Source: Neonectria sp. B-13 (Eukaryota > Ascomycota > Sordariomycetes > Hypocreales > Nectriaceae). From it: 64,000 nt of DNA. Location: contig NOKP01000004.1 of the NCBI GenBank assembly GCA_002682825.1, positions 513,711 through 577,710 on the forward strand. The letters run 5' to 3'. The notes under the pieces were generated by a model, which was given only the letters and a program-made list of their open reading frames with translations, did not search any database and was not told the DNA's origin. The translations under genes and the position numbers were made by a program. The number at the start of each line of letters is the position of its first letter. Position 1 is the stretch's first letter. This document shows positions 1 to 10,098 of the stretch, piece after piece.

Positions 1-449
1 TGGAGAGTAGGGGGAAATCAAAGAAGACTTGCTCGAGGCACAAGATGTTGTTCCCATGACGGATTCGCCAGGCACAGTTCTTGACTGCGATCGCGTGTAG
101 GGACTGCCGGCTGAGACCATCATGGGCAACACATCAGATCCCGAAGCGCCATCAAGGTTGTGATCGAGTAGTTCCAATGGCCGGTTCAAAGGATAGTCCC
201 AGGCGGGACTGGTGGTAAATTCGTCGGATCTGGAAGTCTGGCTGAAGAGAGGGTTAACATTCGCATCGTCGGGTTGAATCGAGCCAGCGTCCCAGTAGAA
301 GCCACTACAATCGACACTCTGGTTGCTTGGGTCCATGATGCCCCGTGCGTAGGTATCGAGTCTTCGGCGCGTACCTCTGTGTTCTCCTCGAAGGGCGTTG
401 ATGAATTGATCCGGATTCCAGAGGAGACTCGGCAGGGGCGTCGACTGTT
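1..449 (-). CDS. 3' or internal exon of an unrecognised gene, cut by the window edge
   Basis: A minus-strand frame is open from about position 530 to the window edge. A pyrimidine-rich CCCCCAG acceptor at 451-450 suggests an exon starting at 449. An internal ATG sits at 336-334, and 112 codons from there run to base 1 without a stop. The translation is not low-complexity: it begins MDPSNQSVDCSGFYW and is rich in Ser, Asp, Pro and Gly, as in the disordered parts of fungal transcription factors. No domain is visible. The 3' part lies outside the window, and the 5' part may lie in or beyond the N gap, in front of which the frame closes with a stop. I do not recognise the family. Whether translation starts at 336 or upstream of the proposed intron is open. 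Confidence 0.5.
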
Positions 450-578
450 CTGGGGGACGGGCGGGAGGCGAGTGCGAGAAAGCCGCTCGGAGCGTGGAGC
501 GTGGAGCGTGAAGGGTGGAAAGCTCAGCGTAGCGGTGCAGTGCTCACTGCTACGACGGGAACTTGTTCGCGGCGTTAC

Positions 579-678
579 NNNNNNNNNNNNNNNNNNNNNN
601 NNNNNNNNNNNNNNNNNNNNNNNNNNNNNNNNNNNNNNNNNNNNNNNNNNNNNNNNNNNNNNNNNNNNNNNNNNNNNN
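579..678. other. Assembly gap (100 N)
   Basis: Exactly 100 undetermined bases, the usual placeholder for a gap of unknown size. Sequence on its right begins with a purine-rich imperfect repeat of a GAGTGAG unit, which probably explains the assembly failure. The 5' end of the left-edge gene could be inside. Confidence 0.98.
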
Positions 679-2605
679 GGGGGGAGAGTGAGGAGTGAGG
701 AGTGAGAAATAGAGAGCAGGGAACAGAAGCAGGGGGGCAGGGAACAGAAACAGAGGCTGTGTGTGGGTACGGAGTAGAGCGAAGAAGGTTGCAAGCCGGG
801 TTGCTGTTCGCTGAGGCTGGACCCTGGTGGCGAACTGGTGATGGCAACACTCGGCGATGTTCAACGGAGAGAAAGCTGGGATGATGGCGATGCTGGGGTC
901 AGTAGGTGGTAGGCAGGGGGGTCAGGCAAGTGAGTGAGTGGAACTGGATATCAAGTTTCCCTTTGTATTCAGACTTTGTAATCAGCGGCGGGGAGTCGGA
1001 CTGAGGCCGATGTGGAATCACTCCCCAATGGCTGGCAGCTGGGAGCTGGGAGCTATCCAAGCACGAAGCAAAAAACGCGGATAGATGCACGGTAGGGTTG
1101 GGGTAAGAAAGGATCCTCAGCGGAAGACGTGCATTTCCAGCCTTTTGGAGCCCGGAACCAGACAACCGTTCCCGTACTATGGTACACGCAAATCCCCAGC
1201 ATTTGACGATCCTCGTGGATACCAGAGGCAGCCGAAAAACGTGGCAAGGTTGGTGCGAGCAGCGAGCAAACCGCTAACGAGGGAACGCCTGTAAGCGATT
1301 TGATGGACGCATTGCGCACTGGCAAACCCAAAACTAAACCCAAACCTTGCGATGCGCGTGCGCCCGGTTCCATAACGATGGCATCCTCTGCCATTTGTCC
1401 AACAGCTTTGCCTCGAGCTACCACTTCTGTCTCAGCTAGCAGAGGAACTGCCGTAATGGGGGGTCTAAAAAGGCAAAGACGGCCCCAGGACCCAGCCGGC
1501 CCCAGAGACCCGAGTCCCGACTTACATGGCCCACTGAGCGCTTCGCAGTCTCATCATGATACACCCCGAACGCCGAGCAGCGACACAATTTCCCCACTCC
1601 CTCCCTTCTCAGAACGACAGCTCGATCGACATCTGAGAATGAGATATCATTCATTGCGACATTGCCCATGGGCTTGCGGGTGGCTCGTCTCGCCGCTTAC
1701 TAGAGCGACGCCACGCTGGAATGTGTTGCAAAACAACCACCACGATTCCCTCGGGTGCTACTACTACCAAAGGTGCAGATTTCTTTGGAAAAAGCAGGCC
1801 ATGGAGGCGACTGTTCGCCGGGGTGTTTGTCCATCCGTCAGACGATCGGACAAGAGCCGCAGGTTGGGAGAGAGGCCGGGCCCAGTGGCAGTAAAATCAA
1901 ACAACAGAGGCTGCAAGGGAAGCCAAGGTGCTTGCCAGCCAAGGGGTTTGGCTCCGCCGGGAATGCCTGTTCTGCTCTGCAGGTCGCTCTGGCCGCCTGG
2001 CGGACGCGGTCACAACTCCGGGTGGAACCTAGCGAAGCTTGTAGCAGGAGGCAGAATGCAGAAGCCAGAAGCCAGAAGCCAGAACGCGGTGTGGCCGCCG
2101 AGAACCCAGAGGCCGGGGGCACTGTCTTGTCCGTCGTCGTAACTATTCGCCAACGGCCAGCCATTCGCGTTGTGCGGGTCAACTCCAGCCGCCATTGGCC
2201 GACGTGGTCTCTCGGAGGAGTTGTCCGATCACCAAAGGATGTCGTCAGATGCACGTGACCAATACGGTGGTGCTGACTATTCCAATTCCCGTAATTCCAG
2301 CGCGTCACATGACCTCGCGTTGCGCTCGCAAACGCGCCCGTGCGTCCGTGCGCCCGTGCATCTAGTCCCCCCTCTGCCCCTCACTCAACTTATCATTGAA
2401 GACTCCAGAAGCATCTCCACGGCGCCTCCGAAAGAAAACACATCCGTGGCTCTTTCGTTGCATTTGCTACTGCACTTGCCACTGCACACGCGGACAGCAC
2501 ACAATCCTACCACACGTCTTTTAGATATCCCCCCACCGAACCACTCTTTCCGGCATACTTCCTTCGTCCAGCGAGTCCAGAACTGCATATCCCCAAACGT
2601 CAACC
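679..2605. other. Intergenic region upstream of RPA3
   Basis: About 1.9 kb without a supportable gene. Long frames exist on both strands (for example 1300-2142) but they overlap each other, lack domain content and look like GC-driven open frames. Short imperfect repeats are present: GAGTGAG units near 685-705 and AGAAGCCAG units near 2055-2085. The stretch just before 2606 is C/T- and A/C-rich, as in fungal 5' UTRs. Confidence 0.6.
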
Positions 2606-3258
2606 ATGGCCGAGCAACTTTGCACCCCGCGAATCACCGCGTCATACCTCGACAACTTCGTCGGCCGTGTTGTCATGCTCGTTGGCAAGGTCACACAGCT
2701 TCGAGGAAACCAGGCCACGCTGGACTCGGACGGCGCCGTCACCGTGCTGCTGGACCCCGTAAGTAACCCGTGTTCCCACGCCCGGGGGGGGGGGGGCAGT
2801 CACAGATGGCCATTGGCAGTGGCCTTCTTGACCTTGCCTGGCAATGACTAACCCTCGCATAGGAAGCTCATCTCGCCAACGGGAATACTGCCCAGGTCAT
2901 CGGCAAAGTTAATCCCGACCTGTCGATCAAGGTCTGGTCCTCCAGGGACCTGGGAACTAGCGTGGGTACGTTTAAACCCATCGTCGAATTCTCGCGTCAT
3001 AGATACCCACCACCATCATCACCCACCACCCACCACTACCACATATGTCCTATGTACCAGTGAAAACCCTGGCTACTTTGCTTAGCTCTCCATCCCTGCC
3101 CCTTGACTACCTGGTGGCTGCTCTCATCTCCTTCCAGGGCGTCCTCATCGCCCCTCCATGTTCCAACTCGCTAACTTGTGTTGGTAGATTTTGGCCTCTA
3201 CGCCTCCGTCGTCGAGGCCACCCACCGTCATAAAGGGATTTTCGTTTCGGACAATTGA
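2606..3258 (+). CDS. RFA3: Replication factor A subunit 3 (RPA14)
   Basis: Three exons, 2606-2758, 2863-2965 and 3188-3258, give a 108-aa protein. Introns are GTAAGT..CATAG and GTACGT..GGTAG, both in frame. The product is the small OB-fold subunit of the heterotrimeric single-strand DNA-binding complex RPA, which acts in the nucleus in replication, recombination and repair. The whole protein is one OB fold. The N-terminal part has the family pattern (PRITASYLDNFVGRVVMLVGKV), followed by LDSDGAVTVLLDP, the GNTAQVIGKVNPDLSIKV strand pair, and a C-terminal helix (FGLYASVVEATHRH). Length is close to the usual 105-122 aa. A Ser/Pro-rich frame begins only 51 bp beyond the stop, on the same strand. 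Family identification is confident; exon borders rest on splice consensus and frame. Confidence 0.93.
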
Positions 3259-3309
3259 CTGGCTCAACCAGATCATGGCCCCCACGAGCCTTACCATCAT
3301 CAGGTGGCC

Positions 3310-4062
3310 ATGGTCTGGTCGTCGTCTTCTGCTACACAACCAATTCTCAGCCCTCCTCCCAACGGTCAAGAATCACTCTCAAACTCCTGGTCGTCTCATT
3401 CGCAATACGAATTATCACACTCAGCCACCCCTGATTGGGCCTCTCCTACTATCTCGCCTGCGCAAGAGCCTCAACCTGCTGCTTGTTCCCGGCCAGATGT
3501 CAACCGGCCTCCCACCGCAGACTCATTCTCAAGCTTCTCAACCTCAAGCTCTGATTTGATTTTTACGCGCGAATCCCCCTTTGAATCCTCCAGTACGCCG
3601 CAGATATTTTTATCCGACTCGCCAACGCCTGCGGGATTCACACTGCCTTCGCCCCCTCGAGAAGTCCAGTTCTCCACACCCCCAGTCGAAAGCTCAGCCA
3701 CCTCTCGGATCATACCCTCCGCCCAGCCCTACAGCCACCCGCACCCCCTTCCTTCCCAGATCTTCTCTGTCTCCGAACCATCGAGCACGCTCGCGTATGA
3801 GCCTTCTCCACCCCTTACACAGCCACAAGACAACGATTATCTGGACTACCCGACCCCGTCGCCTAGCGCTCGCTCTACAAGGCGCCATCCAGGACCTATC
3901 CCCAACAACTTTGTGAGCGATTCTGGTCCGCTCACACCTGAGCCGGATGAGTCTGAGCTGTTTGACTCTGTTCTTGACGGCATTGCCCGTATCCATGTCA
4001 CCATGGGGATGGATGATGCAGGGCGGTGGCGGATCAGGCGAACTGGAGATGGGAGAACTTAG
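3310..4062 (+). CDS. Hypothetical Ser/Pro/Thr-rich protein
   Basis: A single open frame of 250 codons starting at the first in-frame ATG (3310). The product is rich in Ser, Pro and Thr and looks intrinsically disordered. The last 50 residues are more ordered and acidic (TPEPDESELFDSVLDGIARIHVTMGMDD) and could be a short helical interaction segment. There is no signal peptide, membrane segment or known domain. Third codon positions favour C and T, as expected of coding sequence in this genome. It starts 51 bp after the RPA3 stop on the same strand. That is unusually close for two independent fungal genes, so it may lie on the same transcript as RPA3 or be an alternative 3' exon. A non-coding origin is not excluded. 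Confidence 0.5.
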   Translation: MVWSSSSATQPILSPPPNGQESLSNSWSSHSQYELSHSATPDWASPTISPAQEPQPAACSRPDVNRPPTADSFSSFSTSSSDLIFTRESPFESSSTPQIFLSDSPTPAGFTLPSPPREVQFSTPPVESSATSRIIPSAQPYSHPHPLPSQIFSVSEPSSTLAYEPSPPLTQPQDNDYLDYPTPSPSARSTRRHPGPIPNNFVSDSGPLTPEPDESELFDSVLDGIARIHVTMGMDDAGRWRIRRTGDGRT

Positions 4063-4655
4063 TGTTTTCTCTCCTTGAACCATCAAAGTCTTCCCGCCCT
4101 TTTACACCATTTACACTATTTCACGCGCACCACGTGCGCCATTTTTGCAGAACACCTCACGATGGCAACTGCATTGGTGTGGATGACAGCGACTGTGTCA
4201 CTTATCTACCCTAATGATGATGGGATAAGTCAGATCATGCACACCCTTTTCGCTGTCTTTTGGCTGGCAAAGGACCCTGGCTCGGCATATCACTACGAGC
4301 TCCTACGCCTGAAACAACATATGGAGATACTGAAAACGACCGGCCTAGAAGCTTCGGTTGTCTTTATTTTCAGCCACGGCGTCAGGGACAAGGTAGCTCT
4401 GGGGCGATCAGAGCGCCTTTCACAGCAACCACACCCTCCCGTTGGCCTGCATTTAGCCTCCTTCCCTCCCTAACTTTGCTTGGTACTCGACAGTGCAGCA
4501 ACTGACAAATCCACCCTTCCAACAATGGTGGGGTGCTTCAAATTCAACTAATCAATATCCTACCTGGTAACAAAGCATGCAACTTCGTGAACCTTTGCCA
4601 CCCTCTTATTCCTGTAGCCGTTCGTTGTCTTGCCACTGCCACTCCTGAGACTCCT
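4063..4655. other. Intergenic, convergent 3' ends
   Basis: About 590 bp between the end of the Ser/Pro-rich frame (plus) and the end of the RhoGAP gene (minus). No gene seen; it presumably holds the two 3' UTRs. Confidence 0.6.
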
Positions 4656-7600
4656 CTATTGAGAATCGTCTAAACTCAACAACTCCTGCGCTGCCATCCA
4701 AACCTCTACAGCGCTCTGGCTCAGATCCCTCATCTTTGTGTCATTGTGTCCCACATCGTCCGCTCCATCCAATAAACCCTGAAGGCAGGGGGGAGGACTG
4801 TCCGTGGGCCCGTCTGTCCGTCCTGAACCCCCATGAAGACACTTGCGTATTCGGGCCGTAATGACCCCAGCGTCTTCAGTTCTCCCAGAAGTATCACTTT
4901 CGCGTGCCTCGCTCCTTCGTCTGGTTTCTGTCAATGCCAACTGTTGGTCTTGGTAGAATGTTTGACCATCGTCATGGCGAGACCCATTAATATCATCATG
5001 CACAGTTGAATCGCTCGTCGGACTTGACCCGTCGCTCCGACGATCCACGGCAACGGCCGCTCCTCTTAATCCTCTCAACCTCGCTGTAAATCTCTCAAAT
5101 ACCTTGACTCTGCGCTCTGCGGCCTCGGCTCTCTCCTTCCATGTCTGCGCCTCTTTCTTTGCTTCCCGCAGTTGCTGGCTCAGAGTACCTACATCCGCAT
5201 TTTGCTGCACCGCGAGCTGCCGTCTCAGCTGCGCGGCCTCCTCCGTTCTGGAGTCCAGCTGACGTTGCAGGCTGCGGATTTGTGCGTGTAACAGAGTCGT
5301 GCTTCTAGGACGTGATGTCGGTGTGGAGCCACTAGGAGGGATGCCGGTAAAGAACTCAGAGTCATGTTGGATATTGGACGTGGATGACGAAGGTCGCAGC
5401 CTATTGAGGTGTTGAGCAATGGGGGGTAGCTCCTGGTGAGGGACCATAGTTCCAAGGCTCGGGGGGCTCTGTAATGATGCCTCCTTCGCTCTCTGCGCCT
5501 CTGGAATAGGCTTTCTGGATGGTACAGGTTTTCGGAATAACATTACCGGTGGCTTGTCTTCAAGAAAGCCATGTTGTTTTCCAGCAACTATGGGTGACTC
5601 TTCCCGAAGAGCAACGCTTTCGTGGGTCGAACTCGAGAGGTTCCGGCTGAGGGCAGGGTCTGCTTGTTGGCTAATATTGCCTGACGGATTTCGAGAACCC
5701 GGTTGATTCTGACTCGATGTTGAAGGCTGACGGGGGCTTGAATGTGTCCACGTCGACACAGACCTCGACAACCGACCGGACTTTTCGGGTGACGCTTGTG
5801 AGTAGTGTGATATCAGGCTTTGGGTCCTGCTCTGCGGCTTCGATTCAGGGTTTGACAGTTCTTGCAGCTGAGATCCTTCTCCTTCAAACATTGCTGCCAT
5901 AGCTTTGACTGCTCCTCGCTTGTTAGCCACGTCAGCTACGCTTCGTCGCGCAGGGGGCTTGTCAGGCGCCTTTGCATTGCCGTCCCGCAATTGAGATGAC
6001 TGAGACGATCCTCCAGGGAAATAATCAAATCGGCCGTCTTGTTGGTAAGCCACCCCGCCCCCTTGATGGTGCCTCAAGCCGCTTGAATGAGAAGAACTCC
6101 TCTCTTGCCTGCTAGAATGATCACTCAAGCTGATGTCCATGCCACTTATACTTGCAAGAATGGGAGGGGCTGCTCCTGGGGTCGCTGGAGAAGCCTTCTA
6201 GGCCTCTGCACTGATGCCCGAAGAGACTTGGTCGCTCTGAATAGTATGCCCAGAAAGGTTCGGCGGTACCCGCATTGGCGCGTAGAACTGCATTGGTGTT
6301 GTGCGAATGGAGTCTTGGGAAACCACATCCTGTATTTTAACGACTCCGCGGCGCCGAGTCCCCTCATTTTTAGAAATGATGTTTTCTCCCTTGTCAACTG
6401 GTTTGGGTGAACTCTGGACTGGTGGTCTCCTTTCATGACTGGTGTTATCCCTAGAACTCTGCGACTCGGTGTTAAGAGATGACGAGTGTTGGGAGGGCCC
6501 AGGATAGGAAATGATCAATTTGTCAGGTGTTCCGGGCCCCTTCTTCAAGCCATCCTGCTTGAACTGAGATTCGATGCCAGCGAGCTTTTCGTCTTGTTGA
6601 TTTGTGAATGAAAAGGTTCGAGACGACTTAGATCCCTCCAGCCCATCATCTGCCAACGTTTTTCTATGCGGTTTCCCGGCCCTCTCTTTTGTCGCTCTCC
6701 TGCCCCTTTGTGCCTTTCGTCTCTCAATGGATTGACTTCCTGTATTTTGTGTTGTGCCATTTGGATCATCGACATGTAAATACTGCAGTGGTTGTTTTCG
6801 ATTCGAAAATCCTTCCTGAGGTCTTGGTTTTGAGGAAGTACGGGGAGGCACACCCTCAATCGAAACCCTTGGACTGCCAAATATTGAATTTTCTCGTCCC
6901 TTTTTCTCTGACACTGGGGCATGTTCGCGGGACTCGGTAGAGGCGAATTTTGGGTTACATTGCAGCGATTCTTCCTGTCGATCAAGGTCAACCCAAGAGC
7001 CCTCGTCGTTAATGCGGCCGGGATGTAGATAAGTTGGGCTTGAGCCAAATTCCGAAATCTGATTAGTGTTGTTCACCACGGCACTCTGTCCTTGACGTTT
7101 TGGTTGTGCCGTGTCAAACTTCTTTTCGTCCGCTGGGCTTTCCTCTGCCGTTGGACTTAGCACACCAATGCTTGGCCTTGCGCCTAACCGGTTAGAGGCC
7201 GAGCTCTTTCTCTTCTTTGGACGCTGCCGTCTCGCGCCTAGGTTTGGCGTATCAGGCTCTGGGCTTCCAGTGTGGAAACTTCGATTAACTTCGTCTTCAT
7301 CTCTCGATTGGTTAAGCCAGACTTTGTCTTGATCCCAGTCCGCTGGCTTTTGGATGACGAAGGACTCCGATGTAGACTGGCGTAGTGAATCGGTTCGGAG
7401 ACTGTTAAGGGAGGAAGGCTGTCTCCAGCAATGCATGCCAAGAGACTTCATCTGCCGCACGATGTCCCGCCAGTTAACTATGAGCATCTCAGTAATATCA
7501 TTCGCGACGAGAATCTTGTTGAGACTGGGTGTTGCCGCGCTTCTGGTTTCAGTGGCCTTGGACTTGCGACGATCTCGACGTGGCTTGGGTGGACTCAGGG

Positions 7601-8912
7601 GGGAGAGCATCGACCCCGATCCGGGCGTGGGTAACGTCATTGAGTAGTTTTCCAGTAAGTTTCCCAGAAGCAGCGGACCAAAGACAATTCCAAGTGCGCT
7701 GTACCCCATCAAGTCCCCCGTTGGAAGTGGCCGCCCCCCATCATCTTCTCTGGGAGCAATCTCTGCAACACGGCCAATCAGGCTCAATAGCCCAAACACG
7801 GCGCAAACGAGCTCCCTTCGGAATTGCGACTCGATCGTCGCAATGGCTAGTGCAATCAGCCGAGCCCGGACTTTGGTTTGCTTCGTTCGAGGAAACTCGG
7901 GATCGCCATGGAGTTGAGAATGAATGGAAACTAGGGCGTCAAAGATAGAGAGGGAGCCCAGGATACCTCCCGGTATGACGGAGAGGAGGCGTTTAAATGT
8001 CGAGGCAACGTCGTGAACAGACAGCTGGATATGTATTGGTAAGTTGGCACACCGGACGGTGCTGGCAATATTCATGCCATCCTTTTCTGTATAGCAGTAA
8101 TAGTCGAAGAGGTCGTTTACAACCCTCACAGACCCAGGGATACGGAAAATACCCCGAGTTGCAACATGCTGAGCGAGATAATGGGCCGTGGCCCGGAGAC
8201 AGGTCGGCAGGACCAGGGCAGACGGCGCATATTCGGGAGGGAGATAGATGACGCTTTTGCCACTAAGCCGAACCATCGACTGTATATCAACCATCTTGGG
8301 GGGTTCGCGTCGCGGGTGTGCCAGGTTGTGGGCGAGATCAGACACACTTCGCTTATGATGACCCTCTAGGGTTCGTGGTCTCGGGACAGTCGTGGGCTGG
8401 CCGGAGGTGGATCGTAGCATCCGATAAAACCACCCTCGTTTTTGAGAGTGAGGGCTAGCAGGTCCATTTCCCTTGAGGCGATGTCAGATTCTCAGTCTCG
8501 GTAAAGGCCAGTTACACGAAGTACTCACAGTCACAGCTTGCTTGAGGTTGAAGTCCTCGACCACTAAAACCCTTACGCCGTGCTTGCAAATAATCAGCAT
8601 TCATTGTCTTGTAGACGGATGGGCCCTGTTCCACACCTTCTTTGCCAGACGGTTGTATTCTTGGACGAAGGCTGCCCGGTTTTCCACCTCATCCGTGTCG
8701 CTCAACAATCCTCGTTCGCCACTACTCGTAGTCCATGTCCTGCTACTGCGCATCTGTTGTCCCCGATTGGGGATGTTTCGCACAGTGATGCTCTGAGGGA
8801 AGCTAAAGGATCCCGAGCTTGCAGATGGAAGCATTCGGCGTGAGGGTATCGTAGTTGCGGCGGAGTCGTGGCGAATTGGATCAGCCAGCGAAGACGGATC
8901 CATGAACACCAT
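4656..8912 (-). CDS. RhoGAP domain protein with C-terminal coiled coil
   Basis: Four exons, 8912-8637, 8582-8529, 8471-6270 and 6197-4656, encode 1357 aa. The product should stimulate GTP hydrolysis by a Rho/Rac/Cdc42-type GTPase in polarity or cell-wall signalling. A RhoGAP domain lies at about residues 178-455. Its arginine finger is in GIFRIPGS (Arg about 220), and PTGDLMGYSALGIVFGPLLLGN marks the second core region. The middle (about 460-1140) is disordered and Ser-rich. A heptad-like coiled coil follows at about 1146-1221 (HAQIRSLQRQLDSRTEEAAQ). The N-terminal exons carry a conserved segment (EYNRLAKK, then HGVRVLVVEDFNLKQAV). The third intron is inferred: without it the frame meets one TAG at 6200-6198, giving an 867-aa protein without the coiled coil. 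The 72-nt GTACCG..CCTAG intron removes the stop in frame. An alternative start is the ATG at 8903. Confidence 0.85.
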
Positions 8913-10098
8913 TTGGTGACGGCACAAGCGTGCCGTAGCGTCTAAGGCGGCCTGAAGATGATAGAAGTAAATCTACAACTAGACGGTATGCTTCAATGAG
9001 GACTAGTTGTTGAACTTAGAACAGCGGGCAGGCGTTGAGAAAGACAGCCAGGTTCACGTGTCAGAGCAGCGCGACTGTTGACGAGACAATAGCAGATCCA
9101 TCGCGACTGGACCAGCAGGATTTCCCACGGCGAGTGCGAAGGAAGACGGTGATGCAACAAGATCTTGGGGGTCGGTTTCCGCCAATAACACTTGACCTTG
9201 GCCGCAGGTGCCGACGAGTCAACTGCCGCAATCTGCAGTGGAGATAGAGGGAGGGCGACAGCCGAGTTTCGATAAGCTGGGTGACGAACTTGCGAAGGAT
9301 GCCTTGTAACCAAGGTGGTAGGAGAATGCGTCAGGGAGCAGCTAGCCTACGCAGGTTGCGAGTGTCTTCGGCCGTGGTTAAAGCTGAGAGGCTGGCGGCG
9401 GAAAGTTGGTAAAGTGGGAAAGCTGAGAGTGCTGTGAGAGTTGGGTGAGGTGGGTAAATATGGCTGCGGCAGTTGCTGGCAGATGCAGCCAGCCGACGAC
9501 GAGCACGCTCTGCGGCACCTGACCAAGCCGCCAGGTGGCCGCCCGGTTTCCGAGGCACCTTTGGAGGCACCTTGCAGTGAGCACTCCACCTGGAGTTACC
9601 AATGACAGAAGCAATACGTCTATATGATGCAACTTGGTGAAGATTCTGTGCATGGGGTGTGTGTGACGTCGGGGGAGGCGATGGAAGATCGAGATGCCGG
9701 CTCTGCGGCCGGTAACTCAACGAGTCGGGGGATCACAACAGCGCTCTCAGACAAGTCAGACAAGTCAGAGGCTCAGAGCAACCCCGTGAGAGGCCGGATG
9801 GGTTGCAGTGGCAAGGCAAAAGTGAGCCAAAGGGAACAAGCAATCATTATTGACACGCCTCTGCAGCAATCATCAGCGTGACATCGGGCGTGCACCGCCC
9901 ACCACCGGCAGTCTATAATGAAAGAACAAACTATGCAACACCATGGTATTCCACCCATTGAAATTCCTGATACGCCATTTAGATGCATCCCCGCGTTACC
10001 CTAACTGCCCAATTCCCTACTTGTGAAGGAAACCCTATCCTTTGGTCGCGGGCACTTGCAATCATGGGCGTCGTCTTTCAGTCCTCGCCATGAACTCG
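8913..10098. other. Intergenic region (RhoGAP promoter / SNF4 3' side)
   Basis: About 1.2 kb. Short frames on both strands (for example 9331-9720) show no domain and no coherent start. I see no gene. It should contain the RhoGAP promoter on the left and the SNF4 3' UTR on the right. Confidence 0.6.

Noticed and set aside
1300..2142. 280-codon open frame on the plus strand, with another long frame on the minus strand over the same bases
   Set aside because: Composition is Arg/Pro/Ser/Gly-rich with no domain, competing frames overlap on both strands, and there is no splice or promoter context. Likely GC-driven open frames.
8601..8927. 108-codon minus-strand frame read as its own small gene
   Set aside because: Its first part is exon 1 of the RhoGAP gene; the tail is intron 1 read through, and its apparent start is TTG.
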